Of a DNA stretch of 60,770 nucleotides, positions 53,860 through 60,770 are shown piece after piece. How positions within the stretch are numbered: the first letter of the stretch is position 1; each line of letters starts with the position of its first letter. The stretch is from positions 1 through 60,770 of the forward strand of contig VBGR01000049.1 in the NCBI GenBank assembly GCA_005880695.1, in the 5' to 3' direction. Below the pieces are notes generated by a model. It ran no database searches and was not told the origin of the DNA. It saw only the letters and a list, made by a program, of their open reading frames with translations. Made by a program: the position numbers and the translations under genes. Source of the stretch: Chloroflexota bacterium (GTDB lineage: Bacteria > Chloroflexota > Dormibacteria > Dormibacterales > Dormibacteraceae).

Positions 53860-54280
53860 GCGACCGATTTACGGTCTTCCTCGGCGGCGGGCTCAGGCGC
53901 AGAGCTTCGCGTTCGCCCTCAAGGTGATCTGAAGAGTTCCAGCCGTGTTGGCGGCGCTCGCGCGACGCCGCCCTCAAGCAATGCTCGGAGTCGGCGAGGC
54001 AGTGGAGGGGTCAGCCGGCACCAGCATGAGAGGGCCGTTAACCACTTCTGTCGATCCCGCAAGTTCGAAAAGTGTCCACGACACCCCGCCATTGCCATGT
54101 CTCAGGACATACAGGACCGATTTCTCATGGAGGTCCTCCCAGTTCGACAACGTGCCTCTGACGGCTGAGAAGCTGGCTCGAACGGCCTGACTAACTCAAG
54201 GCAGCGGTCGGCAGGGACGACTTGGAGGCCGCTGCGGTCGCGGCGCGCCCACACCCGCCGGCCGGCCCTATACTCCGGCG
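53860..54280 (+). other. Intergenic region, no convincing gene
   Basis: 421 bp with only short open frames of non-protein-like composition. The best (53945-54190, 81 residues) has no ribosome site and no recognised motif. TATACT at 54269-54274 is a -10-like element six nucleotides before the following lipoprotein frame. Confidence 0.5.
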
Positions 54281-54928
54281 ATCAAGCGGACTGGCGCGGC
54301 TGCATTGGGAGCGCTCGCCTTGCTGGCCTGCGGTGGGGGGACGGGCGCGCCCGGCGCCCAGGCTCGGACGGCATCCCCTTCGGCGGCACCGGTCAGCGCC
54401 AAGCCGCTGGCCGCCCATCCAGCCGACTTCGGGGCCGTCGTGATGCAGGAATGCCCGGCGCCCGAGACCGGAGACCTCGCCGGCTTTGCCGCCGCCTACC
54501 GCACCGGGATCCCGGCGCACGACCGGCTCGCCGCAGCCGCGGCCGCGGTCGCGCAAGCGGGCCCCGTCGACACCTGGGTGGTGAGCCTCGCAGCCAACGC
54601 CGACGCGCACCCGGCGTGGTGCAAGGGCTCGCTCGGTTTCGCCTACGGCTACGAGGGCCAGGACAAAGCACCGGTGGCGACCTCGTTCGCCCTGGTCTTC
54701 AAGGATGAGGCGACCGCGCGAACTGTCTATGCGCAGGTGGCGCCCAACCTGTTCGCCGGCGGCGCCAGCGCCGAGAGCGCGGGCTTTGGCGCCAACTCCA
54801 CGATCCGCAACAACCCCTCCATCCTGTGGCTGGTCTGGCAGCGCGGGAGCAGGGTCGCCTATCTCCTCTGCCAGGACGTGGACACCTGCCTGGCCGCGGC
54901 CAAGGCCATGGACGCGAGGCTCGTCTAG
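54281..54928 (+). CDS. Lipoprotein of unknown function, start codon unusual
   Basis: About 215 residues. IKRTGAAALGALALLACGGG is a clean lipoprotein signal only if translation begins at ATC 54281; the first canonical start is TTG 54305, which leaves no basic n-region. TATACT ends six nucleotides before the ATC. The mature part has paired cysteines (QECPAPE, AWCKG, LLCQDVDTCL) and a sensor-like mixed fold. Family not recognised. Confidence 0.65.
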   Translation: MKRTGAAALGALALLACGGGTGAPGAQARTASPSAAPVSAKPLAAHPADFGAVVMQECPAPETGDLAGFAAAYRTGIPAHDRLAAAAAAVAQAGPVDTWVVSLAANADAHPAWCKGSLGFAYGYEGQDKAPVATSFALVFKDEATARTVYAQVAPNLFAGGASAESAGFGANSTIRNNPSILWLVWQRGSRVAYLLCQDVDTCLAAAKAMDARLV

Positions 54929-55069
54929 GCAGACTGCGAGCTGTCCTCGGATCTCCCAGGCGTCCAACTCGCGGCCGGGCCGCTTCCAGTCAAGTCAATC
55001 GGTGAGGATGGCCGGCCACTGGTGTGATCCTGGCCAATTCCCACTCAATCCCAAGCTTCGCTTGTTTGA

Positions 55070-55696
55070 ATGGAGGCAATGATTCGCCTACTGCTGGCCG
55101 GCTACCTTGTTGCCGCGATGACAGGCTGCGCGGGGACGGGCACTTCCGCAGCGGTTCCCCGCGCTTCTTCCCCCTTGCCTACTACCTCTCCGAGCACCCA
55201 GGCCTCGACGCCGGCGCCGATCGCCTGCTCCAAGGTCGCGACGCCCGGCGTCACGGAAGGGCCGTACTTCAAGGCCGGCTCGCCCGCGGCGAGCACGCTG
55301 ACCGGCCCCGGCGTGGCCGGGACTTCATTGCTGGTCACCGGGCACGTCTTGAATCTCAACTGTGCGCCGATCGTAGGTGCGCTGCTCGACTTCTGGCAGG
55401 CCGACGGCAACGGCCAATACGACAACAACGGCTATCGCCTGCGTGGCCATCAGTTCACCGACTCGCAAGGCGCATATCGGCTCGAGACGGTGATACCCGG
55501 CGAGTACCCGGGTCGCACCCAGCACATACACGTAAAGGTGCAGGCACCCGGCGGGCCGGTCCTCACGACCCAGCTGTTCTTTCCGGGATCGCCGCGAAAC
55601 TCGCAGGACTCGATCTTCAACGGGGCCCTACTCATGCAGGTGAGCAGCGGCGCGAGCACGACCGCGAATTACGACTTCATCCTCTCGTCGGAGTAG
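55070..55696 (+). CDS. Secreted intradiol-dioxygenase-like lipoprotein
   Basis: 208 residues. Lipoprotein signal (LLAGYLVAAMTGC, Cys at about 19). The domain is of the intradiol ring-cleavage type: TPGVTEGPYF, VGALLDFWQADGNGQYDNNG, YRLETVIPGEYPGRTQHIHVKV, the last supplying Tyr and two His iron ligands. Cleaves catechol-like substrates in the family; here extracellular. Start ATG 55070 or 55079. Confidence 0.82.
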   Translation: MEAMIRLLLAGYLVAAMTGCAGTGTSAAVPRASSPLPTTSPSTQASTPAPIACSKVATPGVTEGPYFKAGSPAASTLTGPGVAGTSLLVTGHVLNLNCAPIVGALLDFWQADGNGQYDNNGYRLRGHQFTDSQGAYRLETVIPGEYPGRTQHIHVKVQAPGGPVLTTQLFFPGSPRNSQDSIFNGALLMQVSSGASTTANYDFILSSE

Positions 55697-55880
55697 CGCG
55701 CCCAGAGTGTTCAGCCGAAGGCGAGCATCGACAAGCACTGCGTCTGGCCTGGCTGGCGGGTGTTCCGGCGGTTGAGGTCGCCGACCGAGATGGTCTTCAA
55801 ATCTCGATCCGCCACCTGAGTAGTTCGTCTTGATCTAGGCTAGGCACGATTGACGCCCGTCAGGTAAGGAGGAAGACTTC

Positions 55881-56135
55881 ATGCCGCTATTCATGGACGT
55901 TCACGAGAAGCTGCCAGACGGTGCCACGGCGAAAGATGTCGCCGAAGCACACAAGGCGGACGTGGCCAAGCAGGGTGAGTACGGCGTGGAGTACAAGCGC
56001 TACTGGGTCGACGACAAGGCTGGGAAGGTCTTCTGCCTGGTTGAGGCGCCGGATGCTGAGACCGCGGCTCGCGTCCACAAAGAGGCGCACGGCTTGGTAG
56101 CCGACCACATCTACCAGGTGGCCGAGGGATCCTGA
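55881..56135 (+). CDS. DUF4242 (SCO4226-like) protein
   Basis: 84 residues. The pattern PLFMDVHEKLPDGATAKDVAEAH, RYWVDDKAGKVFCLVEAPDAE and RVHKEAHGLVADHIYQV matches DUF4242; Streptomyces SCO4226 of this family binds nickel. Clear ribosome site AAGGAGGAAG. Function here unknown. Confidence 0.85.
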   Translation: MPLFMDVHEKLPDGATAKDVAEAHKADVAKQGEYGVEYKRYWVDDKAGKVFCLVEAPDAETAARVHKEAHGLVADHIYQVAEGS

Positions 56136-56145
56136 CAGGGCCGAT

Positions 56146-56213
56146 TTCGCACTTTTAGTGCGAACGGCGCGCCTTTAAGCGTCGGACTGCGCGCGTTTGG
56201 CGTAAAACGCGCG
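56146..56213. terminator. Hairpin cluster between convergent genes
   Basis: TTCGCAC-TTTTA-GTGCGAA (56146-56164) and CGCGCGTTT-N6-AAACGCGCG (56190-56213), both perfect, followed by the GGCCGGCCCGGCCGGCC palindrome at about 56220. Probably a bidirectional terminator for the DUF4242 and SnoaL genes. Confidence 0.6.
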
Positions 56214-56286
56214 ACATGTTGGCCGGCCCGGCCGGCCTGGTGGTGGAGAGGCGGCCAAGGCGGCCGCCCCTCAATACTTATTGGAT

Positions 56287-56715
56287 CTATGACGCGGGCA
56301 CGCCGCCCGGAACCGGGATGCCTCCAATCTGCACCATGAGCCCGAAGATGTCGACAACGTCCCAGTGTTCGGCCATCTTGCCGTCGCGCAGCTGGTGGAT
56401 GTCGATGCCCGACACGACCACCGTCCGGCCGGTAGCAGGGACGCCGAACCAATCCGCCAGATGGGTCCCGCTGTTGGTCCAGCGGACAACCACCTTGTCA
56501 GCGTCCGCCAGCACGTCCTCGAGCGTGAACTGCGGGTTGAAGGCACCGCGCACCATGGCCACTCGCTGCTTCAAGCCGTCGAGGCCCTGCGTCTGGCCGG
56601 GGAGCGGATTGTGCTCCACGTGGTCGCGGGCGACGATCTCGTCCAGAACCTCGAGCTTGCCCTGGTTGAAGACCTCTTCGTAATAACGCCTGATCGTCTC
56701 TTTGTTGTTCGACAT
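56287..56715 (-). CDS. SnoaL-like polyketide-cyclase family protein (ester cyclase)
   Basis: 142 residues. NKETIRRYYEEVFNQGKLEVLDEIV, HVEHNPLPGQTQGLDGLKQ, VVVRWTNSGTHLADWFGVPATG, ISGIDIHQLRDGKMAEHWDVVD: the standard SnoaL order, with the catalytic-type His/Asp positions kept. ATG start with CGGGAGGAA upstream. Substrate unknown; no biosynthetic cluster nearby. Unrelated in position to the other NTF2-fold gene at 31188. Confidence 0.85.
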   Translation of the reverse strand: MSNNKETIRRYYEEVFNQGKLEVLDEIVARDHVEHNPLPGQTQGLDGLKQRVAMVRGAFNPQFTLEDVLADADKVVVRWTNSGTHLADWFGVPATGRTVVVSGIDIHQLRDGKMAEHWDVVDIFGLMVQIGGIPVPGGVPAS

Positions 56716-56840
56716 GGCCTAAAGTTCCTCCCGGCTGAAATGTTCGCGGGCTGGCGGCGACAGTCCGATCATCTCGGGACCGGCCAGGGCTGACCAGGAA
56801 GTCCACTCACCGACCTGGTCACCGACTTGAGGTGCGTCGC

Positions 56841-56846
56841 TAGCAT
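56841..56846 (+). promoter_or_regulatory. -10 element (TAGCAT) 8 nt before the STAND regulator
   Basis: Same hexamer and almost the same spacing as before argF. No Shine-Dalgarno precedes the GTG, which fits a leaderless mRNA. Confidence 0.45.
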
Positions 56847-56854
56847 GCGATTCG

Positions 56855-59038
56855 GTGGACGACGGATTCGGGGCCTCGCTTAAACGACTCCGGCTCCGGG
56901 CTGGGCTGACCCAGGAGGAGCTGGCGGAGAAGGCCGGCATCAGCGCGCGCACCGTCAGCGACGCGGAAAGGGGCCTGCGTAACTCCGTCTATGCCGACAC
57001 CGCGAGGCGCCTCTCGACTGCGCTCGGCCTCGAGCAACCCGAGCGGGATGCGTTCGAAAAGATCGGCCGCGGTCGGCTGCCGGCCGACGCGAAGGACGAG
57101 TGGCCGGACGCGCTCCCGCAACCCCTCACGGCGGTTCTTGGTCGCGAGGCGGAGCTGAAGGAGGTCGCCGCGCGGCTCCTCGACCCCGCCGTCCGGCTGC
57201 TCACCTTGACCGGCCCCGGCGGCATCGGGAAGACGCGCCTTGCGATCGAGGCGGCGTCGCGCTCCCGGAGCGAGTTCGCAAGCGGCGTCTTCTTCGCTTC
57301 GCTGGGAGAGGTCTCCGAAGCCTCCCTTGTCGCCCCGGTCCTGGCGCGGGCGTTGGGGGCGTCGGAAACCGGGCCTGACCTCGAAAAGCTCATCGTGCAG
57401 CGTCTAAGCGGCCGCCGCGTGCTGCTGGTCCTGGACACCTTCGAGCACATCCTCGGAGCTGCCGCGCTCGTTTACTCCTTGATGCTCGTGCTTCCGGAGG
57501 CGACCTTCCTGGTCACCAGCCGGAGCGCCCTGCGGCTGCGCGGGGAGCAGGAATTCGCGGTTCCGCCCGTAGACCTCGCCACCGCCGAGGAACTGTTCAT
57601 CGAAAGGGCGCAGGCGGTCAAGGCCGGGGCAGCCGGGGACCCAGCCTCGAGGCCGATCGTCAGCGAGATCTGCGATCGGCTCGACGGCATACCGCTGGCC
57701 ATCGAGCTCGCCGCCGCGCGCGTCCGCCATCTGCCCCTGACCGCCCTCCGCGACGAGCTCGGCAGCCGCCTGCAGCTGCTCACGGGTGGGTCGGTCGATC
57801 TTCCCAAGCGCCAGCGCACGATGCGCGACACGGTCGCCTGGAGCTACGACCTCCTCAGCGAGTCCCAGATGACGCTCTTCCGGAGGCTGGCTGTGTTCTC
57901 CGGCGGATTCGACCTCGACGCGGTCGCCACCGTTTGCGGACCGCCGTGGGGGAGGGCGGAGGCGCTCGGCGGGATCAGCGACCTGCTCGATCAGAGCCTC
58001 ATCCTCCTCACGCAGGGAGAGCCGGCGAGCACGGCTCGGTACCGAATGCTCGACGTCGTCCGCGACTTCGCAGCCGAGAGGCTGGCGGCGGCAGGGGAGG
58101 CGGAGCCGCGGTCGCGGCGACACGCCGAACACTTCCTGACCATCGCGGAGGAGGCCGAAAAGAACCTCACCGGGCCCGAGCAGCAGGCGTGGTTCGCGCG
58201 GCTGGACCGCGAGCGCGGAAACCTGCGCCGCGCCCTGGCCTGGGCTTTAGGCCGGAACGAAACCGAGCTCGCCCTGCGCTTCACCTGCGCGCTCTGGCGC
58301 TTCTGGCGCCACGCGGGTGAGTTCGCCGAAGGTCGCCGCTGGTCGGACGCCGCCCTGGCCTTGAATGGCGCCGTCCCGGACTCGTTGCGTGCCCGAGCTC
58401 TCTGGGGGACAGCTTTCATCGCCTACCCGCAAGGCGACTACGCGCGGATGGCGGAGCTGGCCGCGGAGGACCTCGAGGTGGCTCGACGCGGCGGCGAACC
58501 GATGGACCTTCGCAACGCGCTCACCATCACCGGCCAGGTGGCGATGTGTGAAGGTCGCTTCGAGCAGGCTCTGGCGCCGTTCGAACAGGCACTGGAGATC
58601 TGCCGAAAACTGGGACGAACCTGGCAGCTCGCCACCTCGTACATGAACCTCGGCAACGCGGTGTTGCACTCGGGCAACGCGGAGGGGGCGCGCGCGCACT
58701 ACGAGAACGCGCTCGCCGTCTATCGGGAGCTGGGCGACCTCACCTTTGCTGCCCGGACGCTGGTCTGGCTCGCACATGTGGCCCTCCAGGAGGGACGGAT
58801 CGACACCGCCGAATCCCTGGCGACTGAGGCCAGCGGCGTTCTCGCCGGCCGCGGCGATCGGATCAATCTGGCCGAGATCCAGGAGGTCCTGGCAGCGGTC
58901 GCTGCGGCGCGAGGCGAGGTTGAGCAAGCGGCGACGCTGGCGGGCGATGCGGCCACCCTCCGGGAGACCATCGCCTCCCGGCCGCCGCCCTATGAGCGGG
59001 CCATTCCCTTCAAGTTCATTAAGGAGGCGGTTAAGTAA
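56855..59038 (+). CDS. XRE-STAND ATPase regulator with TPR repeats
   Basis: 727 residues. Residues 6-60 form a Cro/C1-type helix-turn-helix (LRLRAGLTQEELAEKAGISARTVSDAERG). An NB-ARC-like ATPase follows (LTGPGGIGKTRLAIEAA; LLVLDTFEHI; then IPLAIELAAARV). The C-terminal half is helical TPR (ALAPFEQALEICRKLGRTWQLAT and similar). Such STAND proteins switch transcription upon ligand-driven assembly; target unknown. GTG start preceded by TAGCAT. Confidence 0.87.
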   Translation: MDDGFGASLKRLRLRAGLTQEELAEKAGISARTVSDAERGLRNSVYADTARRLSTALGLEQPERDAFEKIGRGRLPADAKDEWPDALPQPLTAVLGREAELKEVAARLLDPAVRLLTLTGPGGIGKTRLAIEAASRSRSEFASGVFFASLGEVSEASLVAPVLARALGASETGPDLEKLIVQRLSGRRVLLVLDTFEHILGAAALVYSLMLVLPEATFLVTSRSALRLRGEQEFAVPPVDLATAEELFIERAQAVKAGAAGDPASRPIVSEICDRLDGIPLAIELAAARVRHLPLTALRDELGSRLQLLTGGSVDLPKRQRTMRDTVAWSYDLLSESQMTLFRRLAVFSGGFDLDAVATVCGPPWGRAEALGGISDLLDQSLILLTQGEPASTARYRMLDVVRDFAAERLAAAGEAEPRSRRHAEHFLTIAEEAEKNLTGPEQQAWFARLDRERGNLRRALAWALGRNETELALRFTCALWRFWRHAGEFAEGRRWSDAALALNGAVPDSLRARALWGTAFIAYPQGDYARMAELAAEDLEVARRGGEPMDLRNALTITGQVAMCEGRFEQALAPFEQALEICRKLGRTWQLATSYMNLGNAVLHSGNAEGARAHYENALAVYRELGDLTFAARTLVWLAHVALQEGRIDTAESLATEASGVLAGRGDRINLAEIQEVLAAVAAARGEVEQAATLAGDAATLRETIASRPPPYERAIPFKFIKEAVK

Positions 59039-59121
59039 GCAGGCTCCGCTGAGCCCGGCGGTCGCTGATAATGGCGCCGCCCGCCTGAGCGCCAGGTTCA
59101 ACTCAACGCCCCACCAGAGGT

Positions 59122-60108
59122 CTGCCAATCCCTTCCCAGAAAGCGCGCTCCAAACGACGCCGCCGCCCCCACCAGCTTCGGCTCCTCTGGGCCGCTGTCG
59201 TTGTCGCGCTGCTGGTGGGCGTCGCCATCGTGAAGCTGGAGGCCGCGTCCGGTCGCGGCCCGGTCGCCGGCCGGGGCAGCGCCAGCCTGCTGGCGGGCGT
59301 CGGCCAGGGGGGAGCCAAGTCGCCGGCTCCTGACTCGGAGCAGGTGGCGGTCCCCGGTACCGCGTTGGCCGCCCACGCCTGCACCGCCTTCGCTCCCCTC
59401 GGCCCCGATCGCGGCCAGACGGTCTACGTCGATCCTGGGCACGGCGGGCCCGATCCCGGCGCCGGCGCCAACTCCGTCCAGGAGGAAACCGCGACGCTGG
59501 CGGTGGGCCAGGAGCTGGCGAAGCGCCTGCGCGCCGATGGCTACCGGGTAGTGCTGTCGCGAGTCGGCGACTCCTCGGTAGCAGCGTTGCCGGCGTCGGC
59601 GATCGGTGACAGCGGCATCACGATCACCGGCGTCCACCTGGAGAACCAGGCGCGCATGGCCTGCGCCAACGCCGCCGCCGCCGACGTGCTGGTCGCGATT
59701 CACTTCAATGCGTTTGAGGATCCAAGCGTTGGTGGTGCCGAAACCATCTACGACGACGTCCGGCCTTTCGCGGACCGCAACCTGAAGCTGGCCAAGCTCG
59801 TCCAGGCGTCGGTGGTGGCGAGCTTCAGCGCCAAAGGCTGGCAGGTGCCAGACCGGGGCGTCCAGACCGACGCCGCCGCCGGCACGCCGGCACTGTCAGG
59901 CGCGGGCCAGGCCTACGGCCGGCTGATGGAGCTCGGCCCCGCCCAGCAGGGCTTCGTCGACCACCCGAGCCAGATGCCAGGCGTCGTCGTCGAGCCCCTC
60001 TTCTTGACGCGGCCCGCAGAAGCCGCTGTCGCCGCCGATCCGACCGGCCAAGCGGCCATGGCAGAAGGGCTCCGGCAGGGCATCGAGAAGTTCCTGAGCG
60101 GCGCCTAG
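59122..60108 (+). CDS. N-acetylmuramoyl-L-alanine amidase, non-canonical start
   Basis: About 328 residues from CTG 59122. A basic cytoplasmic stretch (KARSKRRRRPHQLR) and one membrane helix (LLWAAVVVALLVGVAIV) precede the first canonical start GTG 59215, which would cut the helix in half. The Amidase_3 domain is complete: VYVDPGHGGPDPGAGA (His), QEE (Glu), VAIHFNAFEDP (His), and the C-terminal catalytic VEPLFLT (Glu). It cleaves peptide side chains from peptidoglycan. Confidence 0.85.
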   Translation: MPIPSQKARSKRRRRPHQLRLLWAAVVVALLVGVAIVKLEAASGRGPVAGRGSASLLAGVGQGGAKSPAPDSEQVAVPGTALAAHACTAFAPLGPDRGQTVYVDPGHGGPDPGAGANSVQEETATLAVGQELAKRLRADGYRVVLSRVGDSSVAALPASAIGDSGITITGVHLENQARMACANAAAADVLVAIHFNAFEDPSVGGAETIYDDVRPFADRNLKLAKLVQASVVASFSAKGWQVPDRGVQTDAAAGTPALSGAGQAYGRLMELGPAQQGFVDHPSQMPGVVVEPLFLTRPAEAAVAADPTGQAAMAEGLRQGIEKFLSGA

Positions 60109-60125
60109 GCTGAGCCAAGCCGGAA

Positions 60126-60770
60126 CTAGCCGAGCTTCGCCGTGTGCAGGATGGCGTAGGCGACCCACGCGATCAGCGCGGCCGCCGGGATCGTGACCAG
60201 CCAGGCGGCGACGATGTTCGCGCCCACGCCCCAGCGGATCGCGCTGAGACGTCGCGGCGCGCCGGCGCCCATCACGGAGCCGGTGATCACGTGGGTCGTG
60301 CTGACCGGGATTCCGAGCTGGGTCGCGGCCTGGATCACCGTCGCGCCCATCAGCTGGGCGCCCATGCCCGTCGCCGGCTCGAGCTTGTAGATCCGCCAGC
60401 CGAGCGTCCGGATGATCCGCCAGCCGCCGGCGTACGTCCCAAAGGCGATCGTCGCCGCGGAGAGGACCACGACCCAGAGGGGCACCTCGAACTTCGGCAG
60501 GGCGCCCGCCGCCACCAGCGCCAGGGAGATCGCCGCCATGGTCTTCTGGGCGTCGTTGGAACCGTGCGAGTAGGAAACGAGTGCGGCTGTGAGCACCTGT
60601 AAGTAGCGGAAGATCCGGTTCAAGGGCGCCGGTCGCGCGCGCCGCAGCGCCAGGTACACGAGGGTCATGAAGATCGCGGCGGCCAGGAAGCCGACTGGCG
60701 GCGAGATCACCAGGCCCAGAAGGACGCTGCCCACGACCGACCACTGGATGGCCGCCAGGCCGCCCGACGC
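60126..60770 (-). CDS. pit: PiT-family phosphate transporter, C-terminal part
   Basis: The frame is open to the right edge, so the N-terminal part is missing. 214 residues remain. The second PHO4 signature SHGSNDAQKTMAAISLAL and the GWRIYKLEPATGMGAQLMGATVI, GIPVSTTHVITGSVMGAG stretches are characteristic of Pit transporters (H+ or metal-phosphate symport). About five membrane helices are present; it ends VAYAILHTAKLG. GTG 60734 inside the frame is not the start. Confidence 0.93.
   Translation of the reverse strand, partial: ASGGLAAIQWSVVGSVLLGLVISPPVGFLAAAIFMTLVYLALRRARPAPLNRIFRYLQVLTAALVSYSHGSNDAQKTMAAISLALVAAGALPKFEVPLWVVVLSAATIAFGTYAGGWRIIRTLGWRIYKLEPATGMGAQLMGATVIQAATQLGIPVSTTHVITGSVMGAGAPRRLSAIRWGVGANIVAAWLVTIPAAALIAWVAYAILHTAKLG

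Noticed and set aside
53945..54190. 81-residue open frame
   Set aside because: No ribosome site, no recognised motif, biased composition; not supported as a gene.
55697..55880. Possible remnant of a protein gene after the dioxygenase gene
   Set aside because: A short protein-like stretch lies in the frame ending at 55833, but it has no recognisable family and no second piece; too weak to call a pseudogene.

Overview
The window comes from a high-GC bacterium (about two thirds G+C by eye). It carries a complete S10-spc-alpha ribosomal supercluster, which runs into a cdaA-cdaR-glmS / acpS-nnrD / alr / sigR-rsrA / thiE-thiL / tsaE-tsaB-rimI-tsaD / groES-groEL block. That order resembles Actinomycetota and Chloroflexota-type Terrabacteria. 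Other lineage hints are a SigR/RsrA-like redox sigma/anti-sigma pair, zinc-ribbon S14, L24 and S4, a CIRCE-controlled groESL and frequent GTG/TTG starts. I read it as a Chloroflexota/Dormibacterota/Actinomycetota relative; the sequence alone does not settle the phylum.

Layout. 1-6366: peptide ABC transporter (end of a solute-binding protein, two permeases, two ATPases, a second binding protein). 6443-8793: MntP-like manganese exporter and another peptide-binding lipoprotein. 8883-31053: rpsL-rpsG-fusA-tuf, S10, spc and alpha operons, then truA-rplM-rpsI, with all the usual ribosomal proteins plus SecY, Adk, Map, IF-1 and RpoA. 31188-34747: SnoaL-like protein, acyl-CoA ligase, small membrane protein and argF. 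34744-41756: c-di-AMP synthase CdaA with its regulator, GlmS, an AcpS-NnrD fusion, alanine racemase, and a SigR-like sigma factor with a zinc anti-sigma factor. 41910-47897: unknown protein, tandem repeat array, DUF4349 lipoprotein, thiamine genes, tRNA t6A genes and RimI. 47894-50024: CIRCE/promoter, groESL and a strong terminator. 49990-52905 (minus): membrane protein, HAD phosphatase, A-type Fe-S carrier and a cNMP-binding/MinD-like ATPase. 52994-53213: tRNA-Asp and tRNA-Ser. 53386-60770: looser accessory genes (cupin, lipoproteins, DUF4242, SnoaL, XRE-STAND regulator), a cell-wall amidase and the end of a PiT phosphate transporter.

The most unusual content is not in the gene list. (i) A structured repeat with two 7-bp stems sits in three tandem copies at 42287-42630 and once, inverted, between rplF and rplR; its first stem shows compensatory changes. 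(ii) A C-rich hairpin with a G-rich tail recurs at six loci, always in the same orientation, and has entered the rplD reading frame as a 15-codon in-frame duplication. (iii) Several genes (alr, tsaE, tsaD, a HAD phosphatase, an amidase, a lipoprotein) have homology-defined N termini with no ATG, GTG or TTG, mostly with CTG at the expected place. (iv) Several genes have a -10 hexamer 6-8 nt before the start codon, which suggests leaderless mRNAs.
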